A stretch of DNA of 64,000 nucleotides from Eretmocerus hayati. Taxonomy: Eukaryota > Arthropoda > Insecta > Hymenoptera > Aphelinidae. Position numbers and translations under genes: made by a program. The stretch spans positions 97,249,338-97,313,337 of the forward strand of contig CM056744.1 of NCBI GenBank assembly GCA_029851415.1, in the 5' to 3' direction. The notes beneath the pieces are model-generated. The model was not told where the DNA came from. It saw nothing but the letters and a program-made list of their open reading frames with translations, and made no database searches. Positions 40,190-52,915 of this stretch are shown in pieces. How positions within the stretch are numbered: position 1 is the stretch's first letter; the number at the start of each line of letters is the position of its first letter.

Positions 40190-40443
40190 AATTGCATCCC
40201 CGCTGAAAATAATTTCGTGGGACCTGGCCCTGGGAAAATTTTCAATCTTGACACTTGGGAAATTTGGCATCCAAGACGTGCAGCATACGAATTTTGACCT
40301 TTTCTCTTCCAAAAATAGTTTAATTTGGTCGATTATGGTCAAAATTCGTATGCTACACGTCTCCAATGCCAAATTTCGTAAAAACCAAAAATAGAAATTT
40401 TCCCAGGGCCAGGTCCCACGGAATTATTTTCAGCAGGGATGCC
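40190..40443. mobile_element. Foldback MITE, about 254 bp
   Basis: The left arm (GCATCCCCGCTGAAAATAAT, then CGTGGGACCTGGCCCTGGGA) and right arm (TCCCAGGGCCAGGTCCCACG, then ATTATTTTCAGCAGGGATGC) are inverted copies. The stem continues inward (CATACGAATTTTGACC with GGTCAAAATTCGTATG). The arms are about 110 bp with few mismatches, which suggests a fairly recent element. No coding capacity. Confidence 0.8.
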
Positions 40444-40857
40444 ACGATGGAAACTTCTTTGACTTACAAAATGCCCTTGGTCAAACCTCATTGTTCAATG
40501 TTGTAATAGGAAATTACCGAGGAAATCACGCTATCGGAGATCGGGCGAAATGAAATGAGTTCATGTCTTTATAGTTCGTAGACGTAAAGACCATCATCGT
40601 CGGGGAAGAACAGATCCCTGGATTGCTTGGAAACAATACCGTGTTAATTTTTGCCCACAAAAAAATTCCCTCGGAAACTTGGTGTAGACCTAGTGATAGT
40701 ATCTCATGTAGTTGAAATAGTTTTACTGACTTATTTTGGGTCCTCTGGGATATGTACTTCGTGTGAAGAATATAAAATACGGAGAGAAGTACGAATCGTA
40801 ATCGTGATCACACGATCTTCTGCGCAAATTAGTTAGTTCGACGTAGGACAGATTTGT
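40444..40857. other. Spacer downstream of H4
   Basis: No gene seen; it holds the sequence just 3' of the minus-strand H4 transcript. Confidence 0.4.
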
Positions 40858-40873
40858 GGCCCTGAAAAGGGCC
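40858..40873 (-). terminator. Histone mRNA 3' stem-loop (H4)
   Basis: Read on the minus strand this is GGCCCTTTTCAGGGCC: a 6-bp stem and TTTC loop matching the consensus bound by stem-loop binding protein. It lies 75 bp past the H4 stop. It directs cleavage without polyadenylation. Confidence 0.95.
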
Positions 40874-40948
40874 GATTGCTTTTTTTTTTCTCTTTTTTTT
40901 TGGGTTTTGTTGAAGTAGTGTCGACGGTGATGGCAAAGGTCTGTTGAA

Positions 40949-41948
<1,000 letters not shown>

Positions 41949-41983
41949 ATCATCATCTGATATAAAAAAAAAAAAAACCAATC

Positions 41984-41999
41984 GGCCCTTTTCAGGGCC
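41984..41999 (+). terminator. Histone mRNA 3' stem-loop (H3)
   Basis: GGCCCTTTTCAGGGCC, with the flanks AATC before and AC after that the H2B and H1 copies also have. Confidence 0.95.
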
Positions 42000-43363
42000 A
42001 CTACGTTATTCAAAACGCAATAACAGACCAAATCGTCGTTACCCTTGATCAACGCGATAATATGCTAAATCATCGATAGCTGTGATTTTCCCTATGATAC
42101 CGCTGCTCTTTTTCTCATTCCCTTGGGTAATGGAATTTCTGTTTCGTGGATCGGTTTTCTTAGTCTATCCTGAATATCCACCACAGCAACTTCCGCGTTA
42201 TTTCTTAACCGAACCCAAAATTTATTCCAGATGCGTGCATCTCAATTGTCAAGAAATTCTACCATGGCAATTGGAAGACGATGTTACACGCTTGACAGGT
42301 TATGTGATTCCCTGGTGAGTTCGCTCGAAAAAATTCATAGTGGATCCTTCAGTCGCACTTCGTGCCAAAATAGGTCGTATGTCTCAAAACTCGTCAATGC
42401 TTATGGAATATTCTGATCACTGATCAATCTCACCCGACTCATGTCTCTGATTGAATGCGCAAACCAGTGATTGTGCGTAGTGTCACATGTGTGTGACTCT
42501 TCTCAGCGTTTCAAATGCCGAAACTCTTGGGAATGGCCAGGAATTAAGTACATTGATTGTCTTTTTAGAAATATGATGTCGATGTGCTGGATCTCATTTT
42601 TCGAGAACAAATCGAGGCTTCTCGAGCTTCTAGTTCAGATGCGACTTCATATTTTTCCACCCAGCTGGGCTTATTTGGAAGGATTCTGGTAATGAGCTTA
42701 AAAATAGGCTCGTGCCACGAAATACGAAGATACACCTGAATTAGGAGCTCGAAAAACATCGATTTGTTCTCGAAAAATAAGATCCGGACCTTGTAAAAAC
42801 AGAAAATTTCCCCTTGTAAATGGAGCATATCCATGAAAATACAACACACCTCAACCAGTTCCATACTTCTCGTAATGAACAAGGTACGTCGGAAAATACT
42901 GAGATCTGTCGGAGTTAGAGGCTCGAGAAGTCACGATCTTTTGGGAGGAAGAATTCTGCGTTTTCGAAAGAATGAAACCTCTGCTTCTTGAGCATGGCGA
43001 ATCTCAGCTCTCTTCGACTACAACTGAACATGATCTAGCTCATTTTAGAGCTCTTGTCAAAATCTACAGAATGAGCCCAGATACGTTGAAAAAACTGAGT
43101 GGGTCGATACAGCATGTTGATTGAGGGTACCATTGATTGTGAGATAATTCATATGTGAAATACATAGGATTTCCCATTGAAATTTTTAATATCACGCCAA
43201 TCGAACACACGAGCAGATAGGATTCACTGCAACACGGGATTTTGATCCGTTCAACTCATGGACAGTTTTTGGGGTCAATTTTATCGGTTACTTTCTCCCT
43301 TCTGGCAACCCATGTGAGGTTATTGCAAGACGACATTGCTAATACGTTCGAGGAAAACGTGGT
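42000..43363. other. Histone spacer with foldback
   Basis: No gene recognised. 42583-42790 holds an imperfect inverted repeat: TTTTTCGAGAACAAATCGA near 42596 and TCGATTTGTTCTCGAAAAA near 42758, with further pairing outward (GGATCT near 42590 with AGATCC near 42779). The loop of about 140 bp is unremarkable. Confidence 0.6.
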
Positions 43364-43379
43364 GGCCCTGAAAAGGGCC
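43364..43379 (-). terminator. Histone mRNA 3' stem-loop (H2A)
   Basis: On the minus strand GGCCCTTTTCAGGGCC, identical to the other four copies, 56 bp beyond the H2A stop. Confidence 0.95.
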
Positions 43380-43435
43380 GGTTGTTTTTTGTTTTATCTG
43401 GTTTGTGGATTGAGGGTGTCGGATGGACGAGGAAT

Positions 43436-43828
<393 letters not shown>

Positions 43829-43894
43829 TTAGGTTACAGTAGTGCCACGAGCAATATGCTGCCGTGAACTGTTGTTGGGCCTGGGAAACGTGGC

Positions 43895-43901
43895 TTTTAT
43901 A
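43895..43901 (-). promoter_or_regulatory. H2A TATA box
   Basis: TATAAAA on the minus strand, about 82 bp upstream of the H2A start codon. Confidence 0.75.
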
Positions 43902-44055
43902 TGCCGCCCAGCTCTGTTTCTCCGCGCCAATCTGCCCCCACAGCGGAGCATCTGTCGCCAGTTTAGTGGGGGGGCCTCTTTTTCGTGCTCGCTTCCCCCG
44001 GGCGACCGACTACAGCTCCGCGCTCGGTGGGGCGGCCAAACCGTCGCCCCGCGCT

Positions 44056-44061
44056 TATAAT
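44056..44061 (+). promoter_or_regulatory. H2B TATA-like box
   Basis: TATAAT in CGCTTATAATGGGG, about 61 bp before the H2B start codon. It is weaker than the other histone TATA boxes. Confidence 0.55.
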
Positions 44062-44121
44062 GGGGACACCAACTGTGGCTCCGGCATCAGTCTAATTTGA
44101 CCGGTACACTCAGCTACTACA

Positions 44122-44496
44122 ATGGCACCCAAAACCAGTGGAAAGGCAGTGAAGAAGGCCGGAAAGGCCGTCAAAAACATCGCGAAAGGAGACAAGAAGA
44201 AGAAGCACAAGAAGAGGCGCGAGTCGTACGCCATCTACATCTACAAGGTGTTGAAGCAGGTGCACCCCGACACCGGTGTCTCCAGCAAGGCCATGTCCAT
44301 CATGAACAGCTTCGTCAACGACATCTTCGAGCGCATCGCCGCCGAGGCTTCCCGTCTGGCCCACTACAACAAGAGGTCGACCATCACCTCCCGGGAAATC
44401 CAGACTGCCGTGCGTCTCCTTCTGCCCGGTGAACTGGCCAAACACGCCGTTTCCGAGGGAACCAAGGCCGTCACCAAGTACACCAGCTCCAAGTAA
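44122..44496 (+). CDS. His2B: Histone H2B
   Basis: Intronless, 124 residues. A Lys-rich N-tail ([16 protein letters not shown]) is followed by the histone fold [19 protein letters not shown] and [20 protein letters not shown], ending in AVTKYTSSK with the conserved C-terminal ubiquitination lysine. It partners H2A. The start codon matches the usual MPP/MAP-type N-terminus. A histone stem-loop lies 43 bp beyond the stop. Confidence 0.98.
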   Translation: MAPKTSGKAVKKAGKAVKNIAKGDKKKKHKKRRESYAIYIYKVLKQVHPDTGVSSKAMSIMNSFVNDIFERIAAEASRLAHYNKRSTITSREIQTAVRLLLPGELAKHAVSEGTKAVTKYTSSK

Positions 44497-44539
44497 ATTA
44501 AAGGCCCAGGATTTTGAAAGAACAACAATAAAACCAATC

Positions 44540-44555
44540 GGCCCTTTTCAGGGCC
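44540..44555 (+). terminator. Histone mRNA 3' stem-loop (H2B)
   Basis: GGCCCTTTTCAGGGCC, the same 16 bases as the other histone genes. Confidence 0.95.
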
Positions 44556-45651
44556 ACCACATCTTTTCGACGCAGGAACTCCTATCTATTTCCTCATACG
44601 AATATCCCGGAAAGGACGAAAAAATGCTCCACTTCATTATTGTAATGCCACCATCAATTGCGCTAATAGCGCAGCTTCTCGTAAACTGACCGTTTGGATA
44701 CTGGAATAGAAAAAGTAACACAAGTTTTCAATTAAACGAAAATTCTGTCCTTTTGGATGGGTATTACGGTACACAGCCCCGAATCTTGAGAATGTGATTA
44801 ATGCAATTCGGCGAAGCCTCTCTCTTTGATAAAATTGTTCATTTTGGATCCAAACTGTTTTCGGAAGGTAACCTGGGGATTTTGAGGGAAACGGTACTCT
44901 TGTCATTTTTCTCTAAGTCTGAGAAAAAAATTTTACAATTTATTTAAACACCATCATTTCTGACCTATCCGGGTCGCGAATTTGGAAAAACGCGAGTTTT
45001 GCGATTCTCAAATTTAAATTATAGCAACAACAAGACAGAAAATAGGTTCATATTGATTGTATGTATCGGTTCGCGTTATATATTTATACAAGCATAATGT
45101 CGCCACTCCAAGCGAAGCGTCGAAAATTTTTGAAAAATGGGAAGTTGTGGGCCGGTAATGTGAGATGTTGGTATTGGACCTTGTAGAGTACACCCTAGTG
45201 AATAGATTCTGCTACTGGAAACATCAATTCGTTGTTTTGTTGCTGATATTATATAACATTGAAAATCGAAAAATTCGCCTTTCTCGTACTTCAAAATGCT
45301 TATAGGACAGAAATTATGGTTGCTAGAGGAAAATGGCAAGATAAACTTTCCCTTCGCATTTCTCCGAATTACCTTAGGAAAGTAGTTTGCATCCAAAATA
45401 AACAATTTATCAAATTGCTAGAGCAATCTGGGTGAAATAAATTCTGCACCAAATTTGGACTTGGAAAACATCATTTCGTAATTCAGGAGAATCTGACGGA
45501 GGATGTCTTTGAGAAAAAAATTCCATGAAGTATATCTCGCAAACAATGGGGTACTTTGGCCTTATCTATGGTTCTCTGCAAAATCAGATTTCTGGGGGGA
45601 TGAAGAATAACGAAATCAGATAGCTAATCATTTTCTATAGTTCTTATTCCC

Positions 45652-45683
45652 TTGAACACGTTCGCTGCGGCGAAGACCACCGG
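45652..45683 (+). repeat. Inverted-end sequence, partner of 53032-53062
   Basis: GAACACGTTCGCTGCGGCG followed by AAGACCACCGG matches the reverse complement of 53032-53062 (TTAACACGTTCGCTGCGACG, then GTGAACACCGG). The outer tetranucleotide is TTGA here rather than TTAA. This looks like a piggyBac-type TTAA terminus. Confidence 0.55.
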
Positions 45684-46668
45684 TGGGGAAGGTTCGTCCC
45701 ATCTGGGGGAGGTTCGTCGATCTCAGCCTCCGCAAAGAGCATGTTAGATAAGTAACATCCCACATGGAACCCAGGTGATAACTCGAGCACCCCCATGCTT
45801 GAATCAGAAATTATCACGGAAGAGTGATAGCTAAGCTTCAACAACAGAAGTACTGAACTCTGTCAATCAGGAGATGGTTGTCATATCAATGATCTGGTTA
45901 TCGTATCAATGATAATTACTATTACAGTCAAAATGCAATCAAATATATCTCCGTGTGGATCCCTTTAACAGGCTCACTGCAATGGACCCTACTGGTGCTG
46001 TGGGAAACTTGTGTCCTTTCTCTTTGTTTCAGACGAACACTCTTAATTTCTTGGGGTGGAATTCCCTGACAAAAGAGCTACTGGAAACTTTATTCGAAAG
46101 AAACTGAAATCTCAGTCCAAGCTTTGTACTCGAGACGTTTTTCAGTCCAAGCTAAGATGGAAAAGCGTGTTTTTAGTAACCGTGTTTGCTAACCATCCGC
46201 ATCGATGCGCTTGGATATCAGAGATTTTCATTAACTGATTCCAATTTGAGACCTCTAAAGCCTATCTATCGCACCAAAAAATGATACATTGGCAGGAAAA
46301 TGTTATTTGACCTGAACATAGTGCATTTAAAACTCCTTTTAGTGAGTGTTTCACAATGTTGCTTGAAGTCACGTAAAAATAAGGTTTCTTGCGGAATTTT
46401 TCATCTAAAGTTCGTATAATTACAATTTTTAGTTGAAAATTCAATCGCACTATGAATTCACAAGATGAAAATTTCATGAATTACGAATTGATCCTCTGAA
46501 AATTCACGCCAAGTTTATTGTTTATTTTTGATGATAGTTTCAGTCCTATTTGGGCTGAAATTTCCAGTCAAACTCGATAGGCTATTTCCAGTAACTCTTC
46601 GAGTGGAAACTTCAGCTGCTCAAGATTGAAATCCACTCCAAGGAATTTAGATTGAAATGACATCATGC

Positions 46669-46688
46669 GGGTCCCACCGGTGGGTACC
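46669..46688. repeat. Diverged copy of the GGTCCCACCGGTGGGACC palindrome
   Basis: GGGTCCCACCGGTGGGTACC; the closely matching palindrome is at 52896-52915. Downstream flanks also resemble each other (GAAAG..CTGAGATTTT here, GAAAGTTCTTAGATTTC there), so the two are related copies in the same orientation. Confidence 0.65.
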
Positions 46689-47296
46689 GTCGTGGATACG
46701 AAAGAACCTGAGATTTTCAAACTGAATATCAACTAACTTTCATTATATACATTGTACGGTCACCCGCAGCCCTGCGAGTTTCCGGGCACGGGGCGTGCAC
46801 GATTGCTCTTGATTTCTCAGTAATTCGTTGTTGTTTAGGAGCGACTTCGGGCATGGAAACGAACGGTGATGGATATTCAATATCTCCCCATTCCTAATAT
46901 TGGTTACTCATTTGTTTTTATTCTTTCGAACAATGACATTTTGCGAATTTAATGCAAAAAACCAATTCCGCTGGAAGTACTACTCTCTCAATGAAGATTG
47001 GATTTTGCAATTATTACTGTATTTGTGCCTAACTCATCCTTTTGTAATTATTCTTTGGAGTTTTCCGAATCGATTTCTAACCCAAGTGAGGAGTTCAGTC
47101 TAATTGAAGCTGCTGCGAACCGGAGTTGAAAGTAAGAATAAGACGCGCTCCTACGTAATCGCTGTTCGCAGTGTTCGCCCAATGCGCTCAGTGAAAGTCG
47201 GCCTCTCTCCGACGTCCGCGCTGCGCTAGCAAGAAGCGTCCACAACGAGCTGAGAACGCTAGTCCCAGAGATATCCACACAAATCCAAACGCCACG

Positions 47297-47896
47297 ATGA
47301 CTGACACAGCAGCAGCGCCAGCCCCGGCAGCGGCCCCAGCGGCAGCCTCGCCCAAAAAAGCCGCGAAAAAGGCTGCAGGAGCGAAAAAGCCCGCCAAGCC
47401 CCGCGCCCATCCTCCAGCGGGTGACATGGTTTTGGCCGCCATCAAGGGACTCGCCGACAAGAAGGGATCGTCCCTCCAGGCCATCAAGAAGTACATCGCG
47501 GCCCACTACAAGTGCGACGTCGAGAAGCAGTCCATCTTCATCAGGAAGTTCCTGAAGTCCGCCGTCGCCAAGAAGACCATCACCCAGACCAAGGGCAGCG
47601 GAGCCGCAGGTTCGTTCAAATTGGCCACAAAAGCCGAGGGTGCTAAGAAGGTTGCCAAGAAGGCCGCAGCCAAGAAGGCAGCCGGAGCCAAGAAACCAGC
47701 GGCAGCCAAGAAGCCCAAGGCTGCCAAAAAACCATCCGCGGCCAAGAAGGCGGCATCGCCCAAGAAGCCGAAGGCGGTCAAACCCAAGGTGGCCAAGCCC
47801 AAGTCGCCCAAGAAGGAGAAGAAGGCAAAGGCACCCGCCAAGCCCAAGGCGCCCAAAGCCAAGAAGGCCGCGAAGCCCAAGCCAGCAAAGAAGTAG
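47297..47896 (+). CDS. His1: Linker histone H1
   Basis: Intronless, 199 residues. An Ala/Pro/Lys N-tail is followed by the winged-helix H15 domain at about residues 38-110 (PPAGDMVLAAIKGLADKKGS; LQAIKKYIAAHYKCDV; FIRKFLKSAVAKKTITQTKG; AGSFKLA), then a Lys/Ala/Pro-rich C-tail with KKAA, AAKKP and KPK repeats. It binds linker DNA and compacts chromatin. It is followed 38 bp past the stop by the histone stem-loop, so it is the replication-dependent form. The gene stands 2.8 kb from H2B, further out than in compact insect histone units. Confidence 0.97.
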   Translation: MTDTAAAPAPAAAPAAASPKKAAKKAAGAKKPAKPRAHPPAGDMVLAAIKGLADKKGSSLQAIKKYIAAHYKCDVEKQSIFIRKFLKSAVAKKTITQTKGSGAAGSFKLATKAEGAKKVAKKAAAKKAAGAKKPAAAKKPKAAKKPSAAKKAASPKKPKAVKPKVAKPKSPKKEKKAKAPAKPKAPKAKKAAKPKPAKK

Positions 47897-47934
47897 ATCC
47901 GGTCCTGATTAACCTCCCTATCCCCCTCAAAATC

Positions 47935-47950
47935 GGCCCTTTTCAGGGCC
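47935..47950 (+). terminator. Histone mRNA 3' stem-loop (H1)
   Basis: GGCCCTTTTCAGGGCC preceded by AATC and followed by ACC, as for H2B. Confidence 0.95.
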
Positions 47951-48431
47951 ACCAAATACTTCTCACGTATACATACTTATTTGTCTCGCTCTTTGAGATG
48001 TTAGGTGATGGTCGTAAGGTTGAGATGACGGCCACGTCCCAGCAACAGGCCGGGATAGGCAGACGGAGTAAAAGAATGGTTGAGATGAAGCAGGGTATTA
48101 TGGAACACGAGATGGAACATGGTATATCGAAGAGCAATCAAGTGGTGTTTAACTTATAGTTTATTGGAATTGCACCGAACTTTTGCGGTTGAATTTTGTT
48201 CGGCCGACCGATTAGGCTGAATAAGTTCTAAAAGACTATGGAAGTAATTTACTTGGAATGGTTTCTGATCCGCTGACCAGGTACGAAACGGAAGAAATCG
48301 ATTCCTCTTTCTACAGCTTTATTGAACAAAATTGTGACTCGTCAAGAGCAAAATAATCACTACAGCAATTTTACCTAAAAATCACCACTTTGAACATGAT
48401 TTTTGGATTCTCATGCTATAAGATATATATG
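47951..48431. other. Spacer after H1
   Basis: No gene or repeat boundary recognised in this stretch. Confidence 0.4.
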
Positions 48432-51400
48432 AAATTGAGGGGGCGCGTGGAAAAAGGGCGTAACTACAAAAGAGTCATTTCGAGAAATTCAATAAAAACT
48501 TAATAAAAACCGCCAGAGGCGTATTTGGACGAGTTGACCCGACTTATTTCGAAGAAGATAGCATTCTCCAAATATCAGTGCAAGCCTCGTGAAATTAAAG
48601 TTGATTCCATGGTTTTTACAGCCATTTCAAAAAATGCAGTTACGCCCTTCTTCCGAATACAGGGTCAAATTTCGGCGCACCTTCTTGACAAAAAGTGGAT
48701 CCAAGTCCCAAAATCAAGTCCAATCCCTCTCAAAATTCACAATCATGCTTATGGGCACCTACTGAAAGATATTTCATAGCGGTAAAGTTGTTCGATCCAC
48801 GCTCAGGAGCTCTGTACTCACGGAGGAAAGCTCAATATGGATGCCCAAAAATATGAAAGTTCTAAAGTCACTATATCAATGTTCAGGAACTTATTTTGGA
48901 GGTAGAAAAACATGTTCTGATATTTTAGACCCATGAAAATGAATTTCCGTGCCGAGGGGAATTGTTTGAAAAAATTTTCGTATGTAATTACGCCCTTTTT
49001 CCGAATTGCGCCGAACTTACGCCCTTTCTCCGAAAAGTTACGCCCTTTTGATTTTGGTCACTCAGCGACTTATGCCCTTTTGGAATTTGAACATGTTAAT
49101 TACGCCCTTTTTCAATATTTTCGGGAAGTGATTGGAAAAGTTCTGAGGGCTTAATGGCGTTTACGCCCTTTTGATTTATTTTTTTTGCAGTCACGCCCCT
49201 TTGAATTTTTTTTCCTGCAATTACGCCTTTTTCATATCACCGAGGACTGATCGAGGTAGTTACACCCTTTTGAATTTTTTTCAATGTAGTTACGCCCTTT
49301 TCAGGAATTGGTGGTGGAGTACACCGAAGTGAACTTTCAAAAGTTCCCAAGTGATTTTTTTCATTCTCGTTTATTGAAAGAAGTTCCCCGCAATTATCTC
49401 GCTCCTAATATCTTGATCCAAGATAGAGCTACCCTATGAGCTCCACCAGAAATTGAAATATTGATTTCGAGATGCTGTATTTTGCTTATAACTTTGAACT
49501 GCTTTGACAGATTTAGATCTCAACAACAGCATTTGAGAAGTGGTTCACAAGACCATCGGCATGCTCTTGGTGGTATCTCGAAGATGCATTGTTTGACACA
49601 TTGATAGTTACTTATTTTGGTTGGCTTGTTATATATTTTGCCGTACTAATGTATTCTCCGAGGTTTTATGCGAGTCTATCAATTTTTTGAGATTTCTAGG
49701 GTTCCTTGTTAGAGATTACTGAATTTTCCTATGTTTACTCCCGTAAGAACACGTGTATACGAGCGAAATGCTTATGATTTTTTCACGTGGAGAGAAGGTC
49801 GGCGACCCCCACTTTCAAAAACGGATATCGATTCGTAAACATGTTTAGTATACTTGTGAATTTTGGTAGCTCGATGACCGTCATCATTCTTCAGCTGCGA
49901 GTGCTACTACCATATTGCGTAAGCGACAATTGAATGATTTTGGAACCCTTGCTATTATTGTTTGTTGATTTTTCATGACTAACCGTGGCATTTGATTGGG
50001 GTGTGAATACTTTCCTAGATGATTCTATGAATAAAATGCCTAATAACGTATAGGTCCGCCGGATACTGTCGAGATGGAAAATGGTTTTGCATTGGTGGAA
50101 AATGATGAGTGAAATGCGACGTTACTCAACGGGCTCTGTTTCACAAAATCTAAATACTTTGCAGCTTCACGATATACGTTGGAAATTCAATTCTAAACTT
50201 CTAATACTAAATATTTCGAGTGGTTTGATTCACTGCAAGCTGGAAGGCAGTCAACTCAGCAGTCAAATTAGTATAAAGAGATGAAAATTCGGAAAAAGGG
50301 TGTGACCTCCAAAAATTTATGAGCAAAGGGACTCACACAATTTCATGGATAAAAGGGCGTAAAGGCGTTTACGCCCTTTTGTCAAATCGCAGAAAGGGCG
50401 TAATGGCGTTTACGCCCTTTTCAAGATCTCGAGGTTTGTAAACACTTTTTTCAAAACGGGTTTCATGGGTGGTTAGAACACCCCTCAGAGGGCTCAAAAG
50501 GCGAAAGGGCGCGGAAAAAGGCCGTAACCGCCATTACGCCCTTTTTCCACGCGGCCCCTCAATTCATATATTGATTTCGGGCTGCTGTAGTTTGCTCATA
50601 ACTTTGAACTGCTTTGACCGATTTTGATCTTAAAAACAAAATTTGAGAAGTGATTCAAAACACTATCGGCCCGCTTTTGGTGGTTTCTCGAAGATGCATT
50701 GTTTGTCACATTGATAGTTACATATTTTGGTCGACTTGACATATGTTTTGCCATACTAATGTGTTCTCCGAGGTTTTATGCGAGTCTATCAATTTTTGGG
50801 ATTTCTTGGGTTCTTTGTGAGAAATTACTGAATTTTCCTAGGTTTACTCGCATAAGAACACGTGTATATGAGCGGAATGTTTATTTTTTTTACGCGGAAA
50901 AAAGGTCGGCGACCCCCACTTACAAAAACGGATATCGATTCGTAAACATGTTGACTATACTTGAGAATTTTGGGAGCTCGATGACCGTCATCATTCTTTA
51001 CCCGCTTGTACTACTAATGTATTGCGTGAGCGACAATTGAATGATTTTAAAACTCTTGCTATTGTTGTTCGTTGATTTTTCATGACTAACCATGGCGTTT
51101 GATCGGGGTGTGAACACTTTCCTGGATGATTCTATGGATAAAATGCCTAATAACGTACGGGTCCGCTGGATACTGTCGAGATGGAATATAGTTTTGCATT
51201 GGTGAAAAATGATGAATGAAATGCGACGTTACTCGACGGGCTCTGTTTCACAAAATCTAAGTAATTTGCGGCTTCACGATATACGTTGAAAATTCAATTT
51301 TAAACTTCTTTTACCAAATATTTCGAGTGGTTTGATTCACTGCAAGCTGGAAGACAGTCAACTCGGCACTCAGTAGGCTAGTATGAAGAGATAAAAATTC

Positions 51401-51670
51401 GGAAAAAGGGCGTAACCTCCGAATATTTATGCACAAAACGGCGCAACTCACACAACTTCATGGATAAAAGGGCGTAAAGGCGTTCACGCCCCTTTTTCAA
51501 ATCGCAGAAAGGGCGTAATGGCGTTTACGCCCTTTTCAAGATCTCGAGGTTTGTAGACACTTTCAAAACGGGTTCCATGGGTGGTTAGAACACCCCTCAG
51601 AGGGCTCAAAAAGCGAAAGGGTGGAAAAAGGGGGTAACCACCATTATGCCCTCTTTCCACGCGGCCCCTC
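48432..51670. mobile_element. TIR-bounded element rich in TTACGCCCTTTT
   Basis: The left end (AATTGAGGGGGCGCGTGG then AAAAAGGGCGTAA, 48432-48464) is inverted at about 50534-50562 (TTACGCCCTTTTTCCACGCG then GCCCCTCAATT) and again near 51651-51675 (ATGCCCTCTTTCCACGCGG then CCCCTCAATT). In between are about twenty copies of TTACGCCCTTTT in both orientations, several paired as hairpins (AAAAGGGCGTAA, 5 nt, TTTACGCCCTTTT near 50355). No transposase is visible. This looks like a non-autonomous TIR element or satellite-like array. Confidence 0.65.
49459..51670. repeat. Two direct repeats of about 1.1 kb
   Basis: Unit 1 starts near 49459 and unit 2 near 50561. The same landmarks recur about 1.1 kb apart: ATTTTGCTTATAACTTTGAAC / AGTTTGCTCATAACTTTGAAC, GAAGATGCATTGTTTG, CTCCGAGGTTTTATGCGAG, GGTCGGCGACCCCCACTT, ACGGATATCGATTCGTAAAC, and the terminal GGGCGTAA hairpins. 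Each unit ends with the inverted-end sequence, so the duplication seems to be end-to-end. No coding capacity. Confidence 0.85.
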
Positions 51671-52161
51671 AATTAAAAGTTTATTTCAGAATAAATTGGA
51701 TCGGTTGTAATACTCATGAAATATCATTTTCTGGACTGGAGACAATGGGACCGTTTTTGTCAGAACTTTTGGCGGTTAACTTTTTTTACGTGTGAAATCC
51801 ATTGCTATTCTAAACGTCGTAGCTTTGAAATTGATAAAGATTTTCAAAGGGCGTAACCTCGCGCAGAGCTGTTTTAGTTAATGAAATGAATGGACATCGA
51901 AGGTTAAGACAAACATTAGGATATATCCATAGTCTTGTGAAATATCGATTCCAATATTTCCCGCAGGTTGCCAATTACATTAAGTATTACCATGGCTCAA
52001 AATCTTAGGCTACCCATGTGGATCGAACCATCAGAATTCGATCTGGCCATTGAATCATGCCTGATATCGCACATCTCCATATGAATAATCTTCAGCTCAC
52101 CCACGGCTATGAACTTATGAAGTACGTTCGTGAGAAAACCAGTACCGAGACGAGGCGAGGG

Positions 52162-52194
52162 AAAAAACGGGTCCCAAGGGTGGGACCCGTTTTT
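52162..52194. repeat. Hairpin AAAAACGGGTCCC / GGGACCCGTTTTT
   Basis: A 13-bp perfect inverted repeat with a short AAGGGTG-type loop. It shares the GGGTCCC...GGGACCC core with the palindromes at 46669 and 52896. Confidence 0.75.
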
Positions 52195-52895
52195 GTTCGG
52201 GCTTTAGTGTGCACCAAACAACGAAGACACGTTCAATGGCTTCTTTAGTGGTTTTTACTCACTATATATACGATGCCAAGAACATGCGTACAAACCGGTT
52301 TAGGTATCGGACTTGATTTGTTCGAGCTACGCCATAAAAACTCAATTTTCGCGGGAACGGCAATGAATAACACAAAAATAACAAGTAAATTGTGAATATA
52401 TCAAGTCGGTTTGAATAATTCACAACGGGTCTTAGCTTATTCGAAAGCTTACATCAAAACCCATAAAACTAGCCCAAGTACGCGTAATTTGAGCGAGATA
52501 GAGCCAAGTTATTAGAAATTTAGAAGCAAAATAACCATGAGGCAAACCTAGTAAATGGTTGACATTGCGAATGCACTTCCTCTCTTCTCAATCTATTTTA
52601 TCTCTCCGCGTATGAGGATCTTTTTGTGTTCAGAAAAGTTGTAGAGTATCTCGAATAAGTAGCTGTGTCTCGTGGATTTACGAGGATGGAAAATCATACT
52701 CGCGTGGATCACCATCGCAATCCGCGGTTCTTACGAGGCAAAAGCTTCCGATCCAGGCCATGCTCGCGAATCACCCGAATGGTGCCGGGAAATCAACAAA
52801 TGCTCCCGAAAAGCTGAAGATTACACCTTTAGGATCACTAATTTTGGTGGTTTGATCATTTACTTCATCCCCTTTTGCACGATGGAAATTTTCGC

Positions 52896-52915
52896 GGGTC
52901 CCACCGGTGGGACCC
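52896..52915. repeat. Perfect 20-bp palindrome
   Basis: GGGTCCCACCGGTGGGACCC is identical to its reverse complement. The motif recurs in diverged form at 46669 and 52167. Confidence 0.85.

Larger units (their letters stand above)
44556..47296. other. Spacer between H2B and H1
   Basis: No gene recognised. It contains a transposon-like terminal sequence at 45652-45683 and a copy of the GGGTCCCACCGGTGGG motif at 46669 (separate entries). The last 200 bp before H1 are GC-richer and hold its promoter and leader; no clear TATA box was found there. Confidence 0.45.

Noticed and set aside
47506..47955. 149-codon Ala/Leu/Phe-rich minus-strand frame in H1
   Set aside because: It is the complement of the Lys/Ala-rich H1 tail; not an independent membrane protein.
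48960..49310. Regularly recurring TTACGCCCTTTT resembling a CRISPR array
   Set aside because: Repeats are only 12 bases, unevenly spaced and in both orientations, in an animal nuclear genome.
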